From DATGPD01 sp031423015 (lineage in GTDB: Bacteria > Planctomycetota > UBA1135 > UBA2386): 64,000 bases of DNA. The notes under the pieces were generated by a model that was not told where the DNA came from, did not search any database, and was given only the letters and a program-made list of their open reading frames with translations. A program made the translations under genes and the position numbers. Shown in pieces: positions 56,301-64,000 of this stretch; position 1 is the first letter of the stretch; every line of letters starts with the position of its first letter. The stretch lies in the NCBI GenBank assembly GCA_031423015.1, contig JANPER010000146.1, forward strand, positions 1 to 64,000, written 5' to 3'.

Positions 56301-56624
56301 GGTGAAGACGTGTTCCCCGTGCGCGACGGCTTCGTTGGCCTTTCGCCAGCGTCAGCATATCCAGCCAATCGCTGGGGCTTCTTCGACATGCTCGGCAACG
56401 TGCGCGAGTGGTGCGCTGACAGCTTCGCGCACGCTGCGTATCGCGAGCGCACGCAAGGTGTCGTCGATCCGAAGGTGGAAGGCGCGCCGGATGCAACGGC
56501 CGTAGTGCGTGGCGGCAGCTATCAGGATGGTCCGCGCAACGCGGGGCTCGCCACGCGGCTCGAGGCGGCGCACGATGCGCGCTTGCCCTGGGTCGGCCTG
56601 CGGGTGGCGCGCGACGTCTTCTAG
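53337..56624 (+). CDS. Lipoprotein with caspase-like protease domain and C-terminal FGE-sulfatase domain
   Basis: A 1095-aa protein. The lipobox is TVLSAC (Cys near 18). A caspase/metacaspase p20-like domain covers about 55-260: LFLYYAGHGFVDATGD gives the catalytic His (about 138) and VIMIVDACRVG the catalytic Cys (about 198). The middle (about 290-480) has beta-sandwich, carboxypeptidase-regulatory-like segments. Residues 490-850 are TPR-like helices. The last 235 residues are an FGE/SUMF1-type domain (VEAGSFWMGADDAD, FRLPTEAEWEYAARTGDSDP, MLGNVREWCADSF, VVRGGSYQDGPRN). The order protease, repeats, FGE is known from bacterial signalling or death-type proteins, but a lipid anchor is unusual. 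Confidence 0.9.
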   Translation: MRRFDSVAIALLTVLSACAAPAPRPLEIERSAAGLTALLHHQPLRWTGRAPVSRVARAGVLIAASSNASQPEWELPSATASAERMAQALVAHCGVAPRALTQLVGAEVHRDAVSAAIGRAADALSGANATLFLYYAGHGFVDATGDPLLFGHFTLAEPGGGFSAGIGRRDLVRAVSDARQRAAARGVALQVIMIVDACRVGLLSPAPKATLAEAPLWELWSTRAGTYARAGSGNAVFVFTAALADAMDALAQTALEVDLRRLAAEARARTLQLTAGAQEPELLAPRLGAEPPTAVLSAGVTFRVVLSDAISSVRLPGFSVRVGQRTFLADANGEALVEALPGVQSIEIDAPDYLTRRDEVDLGVERTGGMLEASVYPALALVSGRVSPPGVFMVRAVGGRSLPRDNYHLVRTVSGRDGMFQLRVPSLTDGMELEVVVGERVVHTMPLPRATATSVSIQGSPAVPRVDVAVQLDAATDMLVIDGAQEPGQPLDLPRPRQPHASSDLERVRDLLRASRYEMARDALSVADVTAADEPLRQQWLHWLELRAARGQAPATVSKRLVELAARGAPESLRSALAEALLQRLVDARAWDQVADLFETCAAKKVVASASWQRLERRSLPIAMEYVLRGALAHGVQTGDWQRADRASTWLLAAEHLWVVQERPALAELRQEIERERVAPACRQAFERANIALAEGRSDDASALFASARIEANEHYRQLIDERLQHLDARVYEDAMGAGTQHELAGRSTEALRAYAKAYNKDRRAAESLRRVLRAGVVADASFSRTYERLLDEAIERTQSAGHASAWGEVMQFFADEPRARAALLAALVTPWADVVDDNVGPSGLPCAVRERRSGVVLRLVEAGSFWMGADDADRQATAVERPRHMVTLTRPFWLGETEVTWEQWRPFAAETGLGGGLEASSARHPVASLTWSLAEQYCTHFGFRLPTEAEWEYAARTGDSDPYRRYDWGDDPRGAVGNFYGQDEARPGEDVFPVRDGFVGLSPASAYPANRWGFFDMLGNVREWCADSFAHAAYRERTQGVVDPKVEGAPDATAVVRGGSYQDGPRNAGLATRLEAAHDARLPWVGLRVARDVF

Positions 56625-56635
56625 GAAGTCGGTGG

Positions 56636-57964
56636 ATGTCCAGCCTCGTCAAGCGCTGCGGAATCGTCACGGCCGCCGTCGCGGTGAGCATCGGGTTGGC
56701 CGAGGTCGGGCTGTGGCTGTGCGGCATTCCGGCCGACGCCGAGGTGTTCGAGATCATGGGGAGCGACGCCAACTGCTTTGGGCGTGACCCGGATCTGCTG
56801 TGGCGTCTGCGCACCGATCCCTTGGCGCCGCGGCTGTACCGGCCCAACCGGGTCGGCTTGCGCGGCTACTGGCCAGCGCGCAGCGAGCCTGCGCGGGACC
56901 GGCTGCGCGTCGTGTGTGTGGGCGACTCCTCGACCTTCGGCGTCGGGGGGCGCGTCGAGGACAGCTATGGCGCTGTGCTCGAACGAGAACTGCAAGATCG
57001 CATGCCCGACACCGGCGTCGAGGTTCTGCTCGCCGCGTTGCCGGGATACGGGACGTACCAGAACCTGCGGCTGTACGACCTGGAGGTCCGCGCGCTGGCC
57101 CCGGATGCCGTGGTCCTCTACCTCGCTGGCTTCAACGACTCGCGGCCGGCCAGTGGTCTACCGGACGCGGAGTTCGCCGCGTCGGAGCGCGCGTTTCACG
57201 ACGCTTGGTGGAGCGGTTCGCGCTTGGTGCGAGCCATGCGGCACGCCAGCGTGCGGCAGCGGGCGCGCGCTGCGCTGGTGGACCGCGGGTCGGCGAGTGC
57301 CGAGGGCGGGGCGGTCGCGCGCCGCGTGCCGCGGCCGGAGTTCGTCGCGCACGCGCAGGCGCTGGCGTCGCGGGCTGAGATCGACGGCGCCCTCGTCGTG
57401 TTCGTGATCCCGCCGCTGCCCGTCCAGACCGTGGTCGCGCAGCCGGAACTGGTCGCCTACCGCGACGCGCTGCGAGAACTGATCTCTACCCTGCCCACGG
57501 CGATCGTGGTCGACGGCCAGGCGGCCTTCGATCAGAGCGAAGCAGCGCTCTCGCCGGCCGCGCGATCGAGTTCCGGGACCTACTCGCCGTGTTTTCTCGA
57601 CTACGTGCATCCATCGTTGTTGGGCCACCGAGTGCTCGGCGGTGCGCTGGCTGACGTAGTCGTCCCCCGGCTCTTGGAGCGCCGCGTCTCTGGTGCAGCC
57701 GCGCGCGAGTCTGCGCCGAGGATCACCGCGGTGTTGGAGCAACTGGTGGTTGGCGAAGAGATCTTGCGTATCACCGGCACCGGGCTCGACCCGCATCCCC
57801 GTGTGCGTTGGGGGCGGCACTGGCTCTCCGACGCACGGTCCGGGGGGGGGGGCTCGTGGTGCGAGTGTCGCCGTACTTGCCGGCAGGTGTCGAGCGGGTC
57901 GCCATCGCGACCCCGGCGGGCACCGGGTTCAGTGAGCCCGTCACAATCACGCGACCGGACTTGA
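56636..57964 (+). CDS. SGNH-hydrolase protein, 5' part of a frame-disrupted gene
   Basis: 442 codons in the first frame. An N-terminal membrane segment (IVTAAVAVSIGLAEVGLWL) is followed by an SGNH/GDSL fold: GDSSTFGVG (Ser near 98), AALPGYGTYQN (Gly), YLAGFND (Asn) and DYVHPSLLGH (Asp-x-x-His). From about residue 355 an IPT/TIG-like domain begins (ITAVLEQLVV, LRITGTGLDPHPRVRWG). It runs into 11 G at 57842-57852, after which this frame becomes Cys/Arg/Ser-rich noise. The sensible continuation is in the next frame (57808..58326). One extra G, or a -1 slip, restores a single protein of about 560 residues. Confidence 0.8.
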   Translation: MSSLVKRCGIVTAAVAVSIGLAEVGLWLCGIPADAEVFEIMGSDANCFGRDPDLLWRLRTDPLAPRLYRPNRVGLRGYWPARSEPARDRLRVVCVGDSSTFGVGGRVEDSYGAVLERELQDRMPDTGVEVLLAALPGYGTYQNLRLYDLEVRALAPDAVVLYLAGFNDSRPASGLPDAEFAASERAFHDAWWSGSRLVRAMRHASVRQRARAALVDRGSASAEGGAVARRVPRPEFVAHAQALASRAEIDGALVVFVIPPLPVQTVVAQPELVAYRDALRELISTLPTAIVVDGQAAFDQSEAALSPAARSSSGTYSPCFLDYVHPSLLGHRVLGGALADVVVPRLLERRVSGAAARESAPRITAVLEQLVVGEEILRITGTGLDPHPRVRWGRHWLSDARSGGGGSWCECRRTCRQVSSGSPSRPRRAPGSVSPSQSRDRT

Positions 57965-58326
57965 TCGTGACCGTGGATGCGGGCACGCGCTGCGTCACGG
58001 CGCAGATCCGCGGCTGCCCCTCGGCGCGCGTTCGCGTGTTCTTCGGGCTCGGCCTCGCGAAGAACTGGCGCCGGACCGAGTACGGCGCCTTCGCGCTGCT
58101 CGCCGACGACCCGCCGGGTTGTGACGACGTTCCCGTGCGCTGGGCCGCTCTGCCGCTGTTGGCCCTCGAAGGCCGGTCGTCCGGGGGGGACTTTGTTGCC
58201 GAGTTCGCAATCGACGTCCCGCGCCGGTCCGCCACGCCCGTGTATGCACAGGCGCTGGTGGTGGATCCCGACGAGCCGTTCGAGGGCTTCCTCACGGCGC
58301 CGGTGCGGGTGGTGTTCAAGCCGTAG
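57808..58326 (+). pseudogene. 3' part of the SGNH/IPT gene, out of frame after the G11 tract
   Basis: The frame has only a TTG start inside the SGNH gene. Its first dozen codons are not meaningful; from the G tract on it encodes LVVRVSPYLPAGVERVAIAT and GTGFSEPVTI, the missing second half of the IPT/TIG-like domain, then about 110 residues of beta-rich sequence ending VRVVFKP. It is unlikely to be an independent gene. Either the G count varies, or slippage joins the two, or the assembly is one G short. Confidence 0.7.
57842..57852. repeat. Homopolymer tract, 11 G, at a coding frame break
   Basis: Eleven G interrupt the SGNH/IPT gene. Twelve (or nine) would keep one frame. The tract is inside the coding sequence, so its length decides between the truncated and the full-length protein. 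Confidence 0.9.
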
Positions 58327-58386
58327 CCGGCCGGCGATCGTCGATGATCAATGATCTCCGACCTGACGCGGCGCTGATGCGCCGCG

Positions 58387-58851
58387 TCAGTGCTTGATCC
58401 TCAGCCAACGCTCGCCGTAGAGGAACGTGGGCGACTGCTCGAAGTCGTGGCAATGCGTGCACGTGTTCACCTCGACCTTGGGCATCTTGCCGGCGGCCTT
58501 GTCGCGCAGTCCGGCCTGAGCATCGATGTGGTGGCTGGCAGGGCCGTGGCAGGCTTCGCAGCCGACGTCCTTCAGGTCGGGGGTCTTCGCCGGGTTCACG
58601 AAGCCCGACTTGAAGCCGTAGCCGACGACGTGACACTCGACGCAGTCGGGATACGCGGTGACTGGCCAACCGTAGCGCGTGCCCTTCTCGGCCTTCTCCA
58701 GCGTCGCCCAAGCCTCGGCGTGCTTGCTCGCCTTGTAGACTTTGTAGGCGTCTTCGTGGCAGTCGGCGCACAGCGCCGTGCCGACGTAGGTTGCGCCGTT
58801 CTGCGTCGGCTTCTGTTCGGCCATCGACTCCAGCAGGCCCTCGGCCTTCAC
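58387..58851 (-). CDS. Tetraheme cytochrome c554-like segment, 3' part of an amber-split gene
   Basis: 154 codons from a GTG at 58851 (ATG 58821 also possible). Four CxxCH heme sites: CADCH, CVECH, CEACH and CTHCH, with the YVGTALCADCHEDAYKVYKA start typical of cytochrome c554-family domains. It has no signal peptide, although c-type heme is attached outside the cytoplasm. It is in the same frame as the upstream phosphoesterase-like gene, from which only a TAG at 58864-58866 separates it, so it was probably translated as that protein's C-terminal domain. Confidence 0.8.
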   Translation of the reverse strand: MKAEGLLESMAEQKPTQNGATYVGTALCADCHEDAYKVYKASKHAEAWATLEKAEKGTRYGWPVTAYPDCVECHVVGYGFKSGFVNPAKTPDLKDVGCEACHGPASHHIDAQAGLRDKAAGKMPKVEVNTCTHCHDFEQSPTFLYGERWLRIKH

Positions 58852-58863
58852 TTCGTGTCGATG

Positions 58864-59823
58864 CTACAAGATCATCTGGCGGGTTGTGCGATCCTCGGCG
58901 GCGCCGGGCGCGGTCTTGCTGCCCTCGAGTTCGATGACTTCGTAGCGCGTCAACTGCGGGCTGCCATCGCTCTCGCGCCGTGCCAGGGCAACGTCGATGA
59001 GCATGCGGCCGCGAATGCCGGTGAACAACACCGGCACGCCGTTGATGGTCTCGTACACGCGCGGCGGCTCGTTGAAGGCAGGCGACACGCCGATCACCAG
59101 GTCCGGACGCGGCACGTAATGGGCCGCCGCGCGCACCTCGTCGCCGAGACCGTGCACCATGAGCAAGCGCAGGCGTTCCTTGGGGCAGTCGGCCATTGCG
59201 CGTTGCCAGGCCTCGGCCGGCGGCAACAACGTGAAGCGCTCGCGGGCCGCGCCTTCCGGTAGGTGCAGCACCAGCGAAGCGACGCGCGCCGAGGGCGTGC
59301 CCGCGTGGTCGCGATACGGCTTGCTCGGGAACGCCAAAGCCGGATCTGTCGGCGGGTTCTTCTCCACCAGGTCGGAGGCCACCGCGGTCGGCCGGTAGGC
59401 CTGCAAGTACATCGTCAGGTCGTCGATCTGCAACTCGAAGTCACGGCTGCCGAGGCCGAGCACGCTGTAGCCGCCGAGGTCGAGCACGCCCAGCGCCGTC
59501 GACAGCTTGCGCAGCTCCAGGGGCGAGCCATCCTTCACCAGATTGCCGCCCTCGATGAGCAAGTCGAACGAGCGGTCGTGTTGCAGGTGGAACGCGCGGC
59601 GCGCCAGGCCTCCCATCTGACCGCTCGCGCAGCCGCACGGCTCCAAACGACCCTCCAGGTTGCCGGAGATGCGCAAGCGCAGGCGTGGCCCCAACTGCTG
59701 TGGCGAGGGGTCTTGGCTCGTCACCGACATCGTGAGGGGCCGCTCGGCGCACACGGCGAAGAAGGGAGCGAAGAGAAGGCAGGCCGCGGCGAGGACGCGG
59801 GCGCGGGCAGGTCGATCACTCAT
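58864..59823 (-). CDS. Exported phosphoesterase-like protein, 5' part of an amber-split fusion
   Basis: 319 aa from ATG 59823 (longer start at 59835 possible). The signal peptide is RVLAAACLLFAPFFAVCA. RISGNLEGRLEPCGCASGQM and GGLARRAFHLQHD resemble the N-terminal part of calcineurin/5'-nucleotidase-like proteins that carry a c554 domain in deltaproteobacteria and planctomycetes. The frame ends ...RTTRQMIL-TAG and continues in register as HRHEVKAEGLLESMAEQ into the tetraheme domain; CAG to TAG is one change. The ATG overlaps the upstream DUF1573 gene by 8 nt. Confidence 0.75.
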   Translation of the reverse strand: MSDRPARARVLAAACLLFAPFFAVCAERPLTMSVTSQDPSPQQLGPRLRLRISGNLEGRLEPCGCASGQMGGLARRAFHLQHDRSFDLLIEGGNLVKDGSPLELRKLSTALGVLDLGGYSVLGLGSRDFELQIDDLTMYLQAYRPTAVASDLVEKNPPTDPALAFPSKPYRDHAGTPSARVASLVLHLPEGAARERFTLLPPAEAWQRAMADCPKERLRLLMVHGLGDEVRAAAHYVPRPDLVIGVSPAFNEPPRVYETINGVPVLFTGIRGRMLIDVALARRESDGSPQLTRYEVIELEGSKTAPGAAEDRTTRQMIL

Positions 59824-60910
59824 GCGAGAAGCCAACGAACTCGATGCTGGTCACGCTCCCTCCGCCGCCGCGTTTGCCGAGCTCGACAAACCCGCGGAAC
59901 GCGCGGTCGTGACGGAACGTGCCGAGATAGCGTAGCACCAGGCGCGCGCTGCGCGCGTCGCCTTCGATCGGTTGCAATTCGGTCTCCATGTGCTGAGCGA
60001 GATCCTTGCCGACGATCGCGCGAACCTCGAGGACTTCGAACTCCGGTGGGCGGCTGGTGTCGTGGTCGCGCACGATCACCGAGCCTTCCTGCGGCGTCTT
60101 GAAGTCGAAGCGCCCGAAGGAAATTCGCTCCATCGGTTTGACTTCGATGTCGCCGACGATCTGTCCCGACACCGGGATCGGCACGACGTAGGCATCTGGG
60201 AGATCGGTGGGGACGGTGATCGTGGTGTACAGCGGCCCAAAGCCGAGGCCGCGGTCGGGCACGACGCGCACGTCGAGGAGGCAGACCTCGCCGTCTTGCC
60301 GCAGCTCGACGCGGACGCGCGGGTCGTCGGCCTTGGCGCTCAGAAAGTGGGCTTGCGTGCCTTTTCGAGGCCGCAACTCCAGCGTCAGGCTGTAGCGCTG
60401 TGACATGGGCAGCGCACCGAAGTTGATGTGCGCAAACGGCGACACGGCCACGGGCGCCTCGATGCCGAAGGTGAAGCTGATCGGGATCACCACCCGGCCA
60501 AGTGTTTCGCCGATGTCGGTGAGCAGAACGTTGCCGGCGTTGGTCACGGGCTTCTGCTCGCTCGCCTCTTTGCGCCGGGTGTCGAGGCTCAACTCCAAGA
60601 ACAGCTTCTCGCCGGGCAGCACGGCGTGCTCGTTGGCGACACGCCCCAGGGAGACGCGTTCCTTGCCGTCCTTGCCAATCGCGACGAAGTGCGTGGAGAC
60701 GCACGAGCAGCTGCCCTGATAGCCGAGCGGCAGCATCGCGCCCCGGTCCTGCGGGAAGTCGATGGGGACGCGCACGATGGCGACCTGACCGTGCGGCACC
60801 ATGCCGAAGTCGTGGAACACGGGGTGCGGTTGCCACGGCGCGGGCGGCTTCGTGCAGGCGCTGAGCAGCGCGAGGGAAACCAATGCCGTGACGAGTGGAT
60901 TGGTTTGCAT
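59816..60910 (-). CDS. DUF1573-type lipoprotein
   Basis: A 364-aa protein. ATG 60910 opens a lipoprotein signal (LVTALVSLALLSACTKPP). The DUF1573-like, ASH/immunoglobulin-fold start is HPVFHDFGMVPHGQVAIVRV and the Cys pair GYQGSCSCVSTHF matches the family's 'gCgCtv' motif. Two more beta-sandwich units follow (NFGALPMSQRYSLTLELRPR). It is probably a periplasmic or surface protein. It overlaps the phosphoesterase/cytochrome gene and is likely co-transcribed with it. Confidence 0.85.
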   Translation of the reverse strand: MQTNPLVTALVSLALLSACTKPPAPWQPHPVFHDFGMVPHGQVAIVRVPIDFPQDRGAMLPLGYQGSCSCVSTHFVAIGKDGKERVSLGRVANEHAVLPGEKLFLELSLDTRRKEASEQKPVTNAGNVLLTDIGETLGRVVIPISFTFGIEAPVAVSPFAHINFGALPMSQRYSLTLELRPRKGTQAHFLSAKADDPRVRVELRQDGEVCLLDVRVVPDRGLGFGPLYTTITVPTDLPDAYVVPIPVSGQIVGDIEVKPMERISFGRFDFKTPQEGSVIVRDHDTSRPPEFEVLEVRAIVGKDLAQHMETELQPIEGDARSARLVLRYLGTFRHDRAFRGFVELGKRGGGGSVTSIEFVGFSHE

Positions 60911-61033
60911 CGCGCGGTGCCGCAGTCGCTGGCGGCGCGTGCCGGGGCAGGAGGGGTTCGAGGCCGTCGACACGTTCACCATTGAACGGGATGGGGTGGG
61001 GGCAGGCTAGACACAGCTCGCGCCCTGGTCTCC

Positions 61034-61071
61034 GGGCTGCCGTCGCGCCGTCGTTGACGGCGCGGCAGCCC
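61034..61071 (-). terminator. Two-part stem-loop after the NtrC-type gene
   Basis: GGGCTGCC/GGCAGCCC (8 bp) encloses, after a 3-nt bulge, GCGCCGTC/GACGGCGC (8 bp) with a GTT loop. A very stable hairpin; no T run, so termination or mRNA protection are both possible. Confidence 0.5.
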
Positions 61072-61095
61072 GTTCAACCCGACCCCGCAAAAGCG

Positions 61096-61123
61096 CGAGG
61101 GCCACTCCGATGAGTGGCCCTCG
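61096..61123 (-). terminator. Perfect 11-bp stem-loop after the NtrC-type gene
   Basis: CGAGGGCCACT, loop CCGATG, AGTGGCCCTCG. On the minus strand CGCTTTTGCG follows, giving a short T run. It is the better terminator candidate for the kinase-regulator operon. Confidence 0.6.
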
Positions 61124-61305
61124 AGTTCGTTCCTAGCTGAGTCCGAGACGGGGAAGATCATTGCAAGGGGCTTGCCGCGGGACACGAGGTTCGTGCGAGT
61201 TGGCGCAGAGCGCAGCCGAGGCAGCGTTGTGACGGCGAGAAGATCGTTTTGCGACCGGTGTGGCAGCCTTCGACACCGCCGCCGGTTCGCCGCCCGCACC
61301 CTCGG

Positions 61306-62684
<1,379 letters not shown>

Positions 62685-62688
<4 letters not shown>

Positions 62689-63935
62689 GCCGTACTCGCG
62701 CCGACCGCGACCCGTTCGGCGGCCATGGTTGCTGTGGCCGGAATCGAGATCAGCGCGCGGGCGCCGCCAAGGTGGCGCGCGTAGAGGCGCACGCTGCCGC
62801 CCATCGCGGTCAAGATGCGACGGGCCGACAGCAAGCCGAGGCCCGTGCCACGCTTCTTGGTGGTGAAGAACGGGCGGAACAGGCGTTGTCGTTGCAGCGG
62901 CAGCCCGACGCCGCGATCTTCGATGGCGAGCCACACGCGCGGCACGCCGCGCCGGCTGACGCGCGCCCGGAGGAGCACGACCCCGGCGGGCTTGCTGGCC
63001 TCCAGGGCGTTGTTGAGCAGGTTGACCAGCGCGCGCTGGGTGGCCGCGCGCTCGACGGCGAGAGTCACGCCGGGGCGGACGTCGCAGCGTACGACGACGC
63101 CGCGTTGCTCGGCGAGAATCGCGACGATGTCGATCGCGTCGGCGCACAGCTCGTGCAGCAGTACCGGCGCGGGAGTGGCCGACTGCGTGCGACCGACGTC
63201 GAGCAACGCTTCGATCGTGGCGTCGGCGCGCGCTAGGTTGCGCGTGATCACCGCGAAGCGCTCGCGGTGCGCTTGCGCCGTGGCTGGGTCAGCGCTGGCG
63301 TGCAAGCCGTCGACCGCAGCCTTCACGACGGCCAGCGGGTTGCGTAGGTCGTGGGCCACGCCGGCGGCGAGTTCACCGACGGCGCGCAAGGCCTCGGCTT
63401 CGAGCAGGCGCTGCTCCATGCCGCGGCGCGCGTGTTCGGAAGACACCAGCTCGCCCGCGGTGGCCGCGTGCACGTCCTGCAACCTGGCGTGTTGGGTCAA
63501 GAGTTCGGCGATCAGCAACACGATCCCATACGACAGCAGGCTGACGCCGAGGAGGAAGCCGGGGCCTTGTTCGAGCGCTATCAAGGTGCGTTCGATGAAC
63601 TCGGGGTCGGCCTTGACCCGCATCAAGCGGACCCCCGCGCCGATGGCGAAGCATGCCGTCAGCAGCAGGAAGCCATTTTCCACCAGGCGGAACGAGAGCG
63701 CGCGCGGCAAGGCGCTGCGCCGGCGGATCACGACGAAACAGACGTACAGGGTCGCGGTGTAGAGGGATCGCAGACACGGTGTGACCGAGTCGTGCGCCGG
63801 GAAGAACGTGCAGGCGATCGTGAGGGCCGTCAGCAGGCCACAGGTCGCCGTGGCAGCCGGCACGATGGCGACACTGAGTTCCACAGCCGAAGCATCTTCG
63901 CGAAGCGCGAAGATGTTTCGGCTGTGGAAAGTCAT
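62685..63935 (-). CDS. Membrane sensor histidine kinase
   Basis: 416 aa from ATG 63935. Four or more membrane helices fill the N-terminal 170 residues (CGLLTALTIACTFF, LYTATLYVCFVV, GFLLLTACFAIGAG, LLGVSLLSYGIVLLIAELL). The HisKA motif is GVAHDLRNPLAV, then N box LVNLLNNALEA, G1 IEDRGVGL, F FFTTKKRG and G2 TGLGLLSAR. The first 17 residues are encoded by repeat B (63879-63929) and have no counterpart in kinases. GTG 63863 or 63884 would start just inside or after the repeat, so the true start is unsettled. Confidence 0.85.
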
Positions 63936-64000
63936 GAGCCGTAAGACGTAAGCCGTAAGTCCAGAACGCGGACAGGCCGCGACGGTGAGGCGGTCAGGCG
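63879..64000. repeat. Dispersed palindromic repeat family B, copy 2 (runs off the window)
   Basis: The 51-nt hairpin (63879-63929) has arms TTCCACAGCCGAA and TTCGGCTGTGGAA and one G-T pair. It is followed by GTCATGAGC and the heptamers CGTAAGA, CGTAAGC, CGTAAGT (63939-63959), then CCAGAACGCGGACAG, which copy 1 also has with a few changes. It lies at the 5' end of the histidine kinase gene. Confidence 0.8.

Larger units (their letters stand above)
60911..61305. other. Intergenic region with two strong hairpins
   Basis: No gene is visible in 395 bp. Two stable hairpins (61034-61071 and 61096-61123) lie downstream of the NtrC-type gene, and the promoter of the DUF1573 gene should lie between about 60910 and 61030. 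Confidence 0.6.

Noticed and set aside
58864..58866. Pyrrolysine at the amber codon
   Set aside because: There is no evidence of pyl genes, and the context is a flexible linker, not an active site. A CAG to TAG change or a base-call error is simpler.

Overview
The window is a gene-dense, high-GC bacterial chromosome segment with about 50 protein genes, no rRNA and no recognisable complete tRNA. The gene content suggests a member of the Planctomycetota, probably a deep or poorly cultured lineage. Supporting signs are a Minf_1886-family small protein, a peptidase-MA/TPR protein, FG-GAP and beta-helix secreted proteins, DUF1573, a phosphoesterase-like/cytochrome c554-like fusion, a caspase/FGE-sulfatase fusion, rpoN with NtrC-type activators, and LpxH. 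This placement is inference from gene content, not a database result.

Layout. 1-3.6 kb: the tail of a group II intron (domain V hairpin) at the left edge, a large exported TPR/zinc-peptidase-like protein, then a hairpin-packed intergenic region carrying two dispersed repeat families. 3.6-8.9 kb: a replication block (a divergent DnaA, thymidylate kinase, clamp-loader delta'), a Minf_1886 protein, TrkA and a coiled-coil peptide. 8.9-14.7 kb (minus): tgt, an exported endonuclease/phosphatase, an AhpD-like protein with an in-frame TGA and a candidate SECIS (a probable selenoprotein), glycogen synthase and an ATP-grasp enzyme. 14.8-18.5 kb: methyltransferases, a methyltransferase-glycosyltransferase fusion and RuvB. 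18.8-27.8 kb (plus): a beta-propeller lipoprotein, a menaquinone-type cluster (UbiE/MenG, CPBP protease, UbiX, UbiA), then clamp-loader delta and MutL. 27.9-37.6 kb: a HEAT protein, an RluD-family enzyme with no ordinary start codon, a methyltransferase, EF-P, two secreted display proteins and RpoN. 37.7-43.2 kb: an ECF sigma/anti-sigma/exported-protein operon, a solitary GspF-like protein and a small membrane protein. 43.2-53.2 kb: a candidate untranslated RNA with a strong terminator, a degenerate GGDEF protein coupled to an NtrC-type regulator, a GH42-like enzyme, LpxH, Cmk, PlsC, ribosomal protein S1 and a lipoprotein. 53.3-64 kb: a caspase/FGE lipoprotein, an SGNH hydrolase broken at a G tract, an amber-split phosphoesterase/cytochrome c gene, DUF1573, and an NtrC-type regulator with its histidine kinase.

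Most genes sit in tight runs with 1-4 base stop/start overlaps (ATGA, GTGA, TTGA), so translational coupling is the rule. The most notable signals are: (1) the probable selenocysteine AhpD-like protein; (2) a roughly 150-bp repeat in three copies whose long hairpin shows a compensated base-pair change; (3) a second palindromic repeat with CGTAAGN heptamers, one copy of which is read into the N-terminus of a histidine kinase gene; (4) two long G tracts (14 and 11) that each put an exported-protein reading frame out of register; and (5) a single amber codon that cuts a fusion gene and leaves a c-type cytochrome without an export signal.
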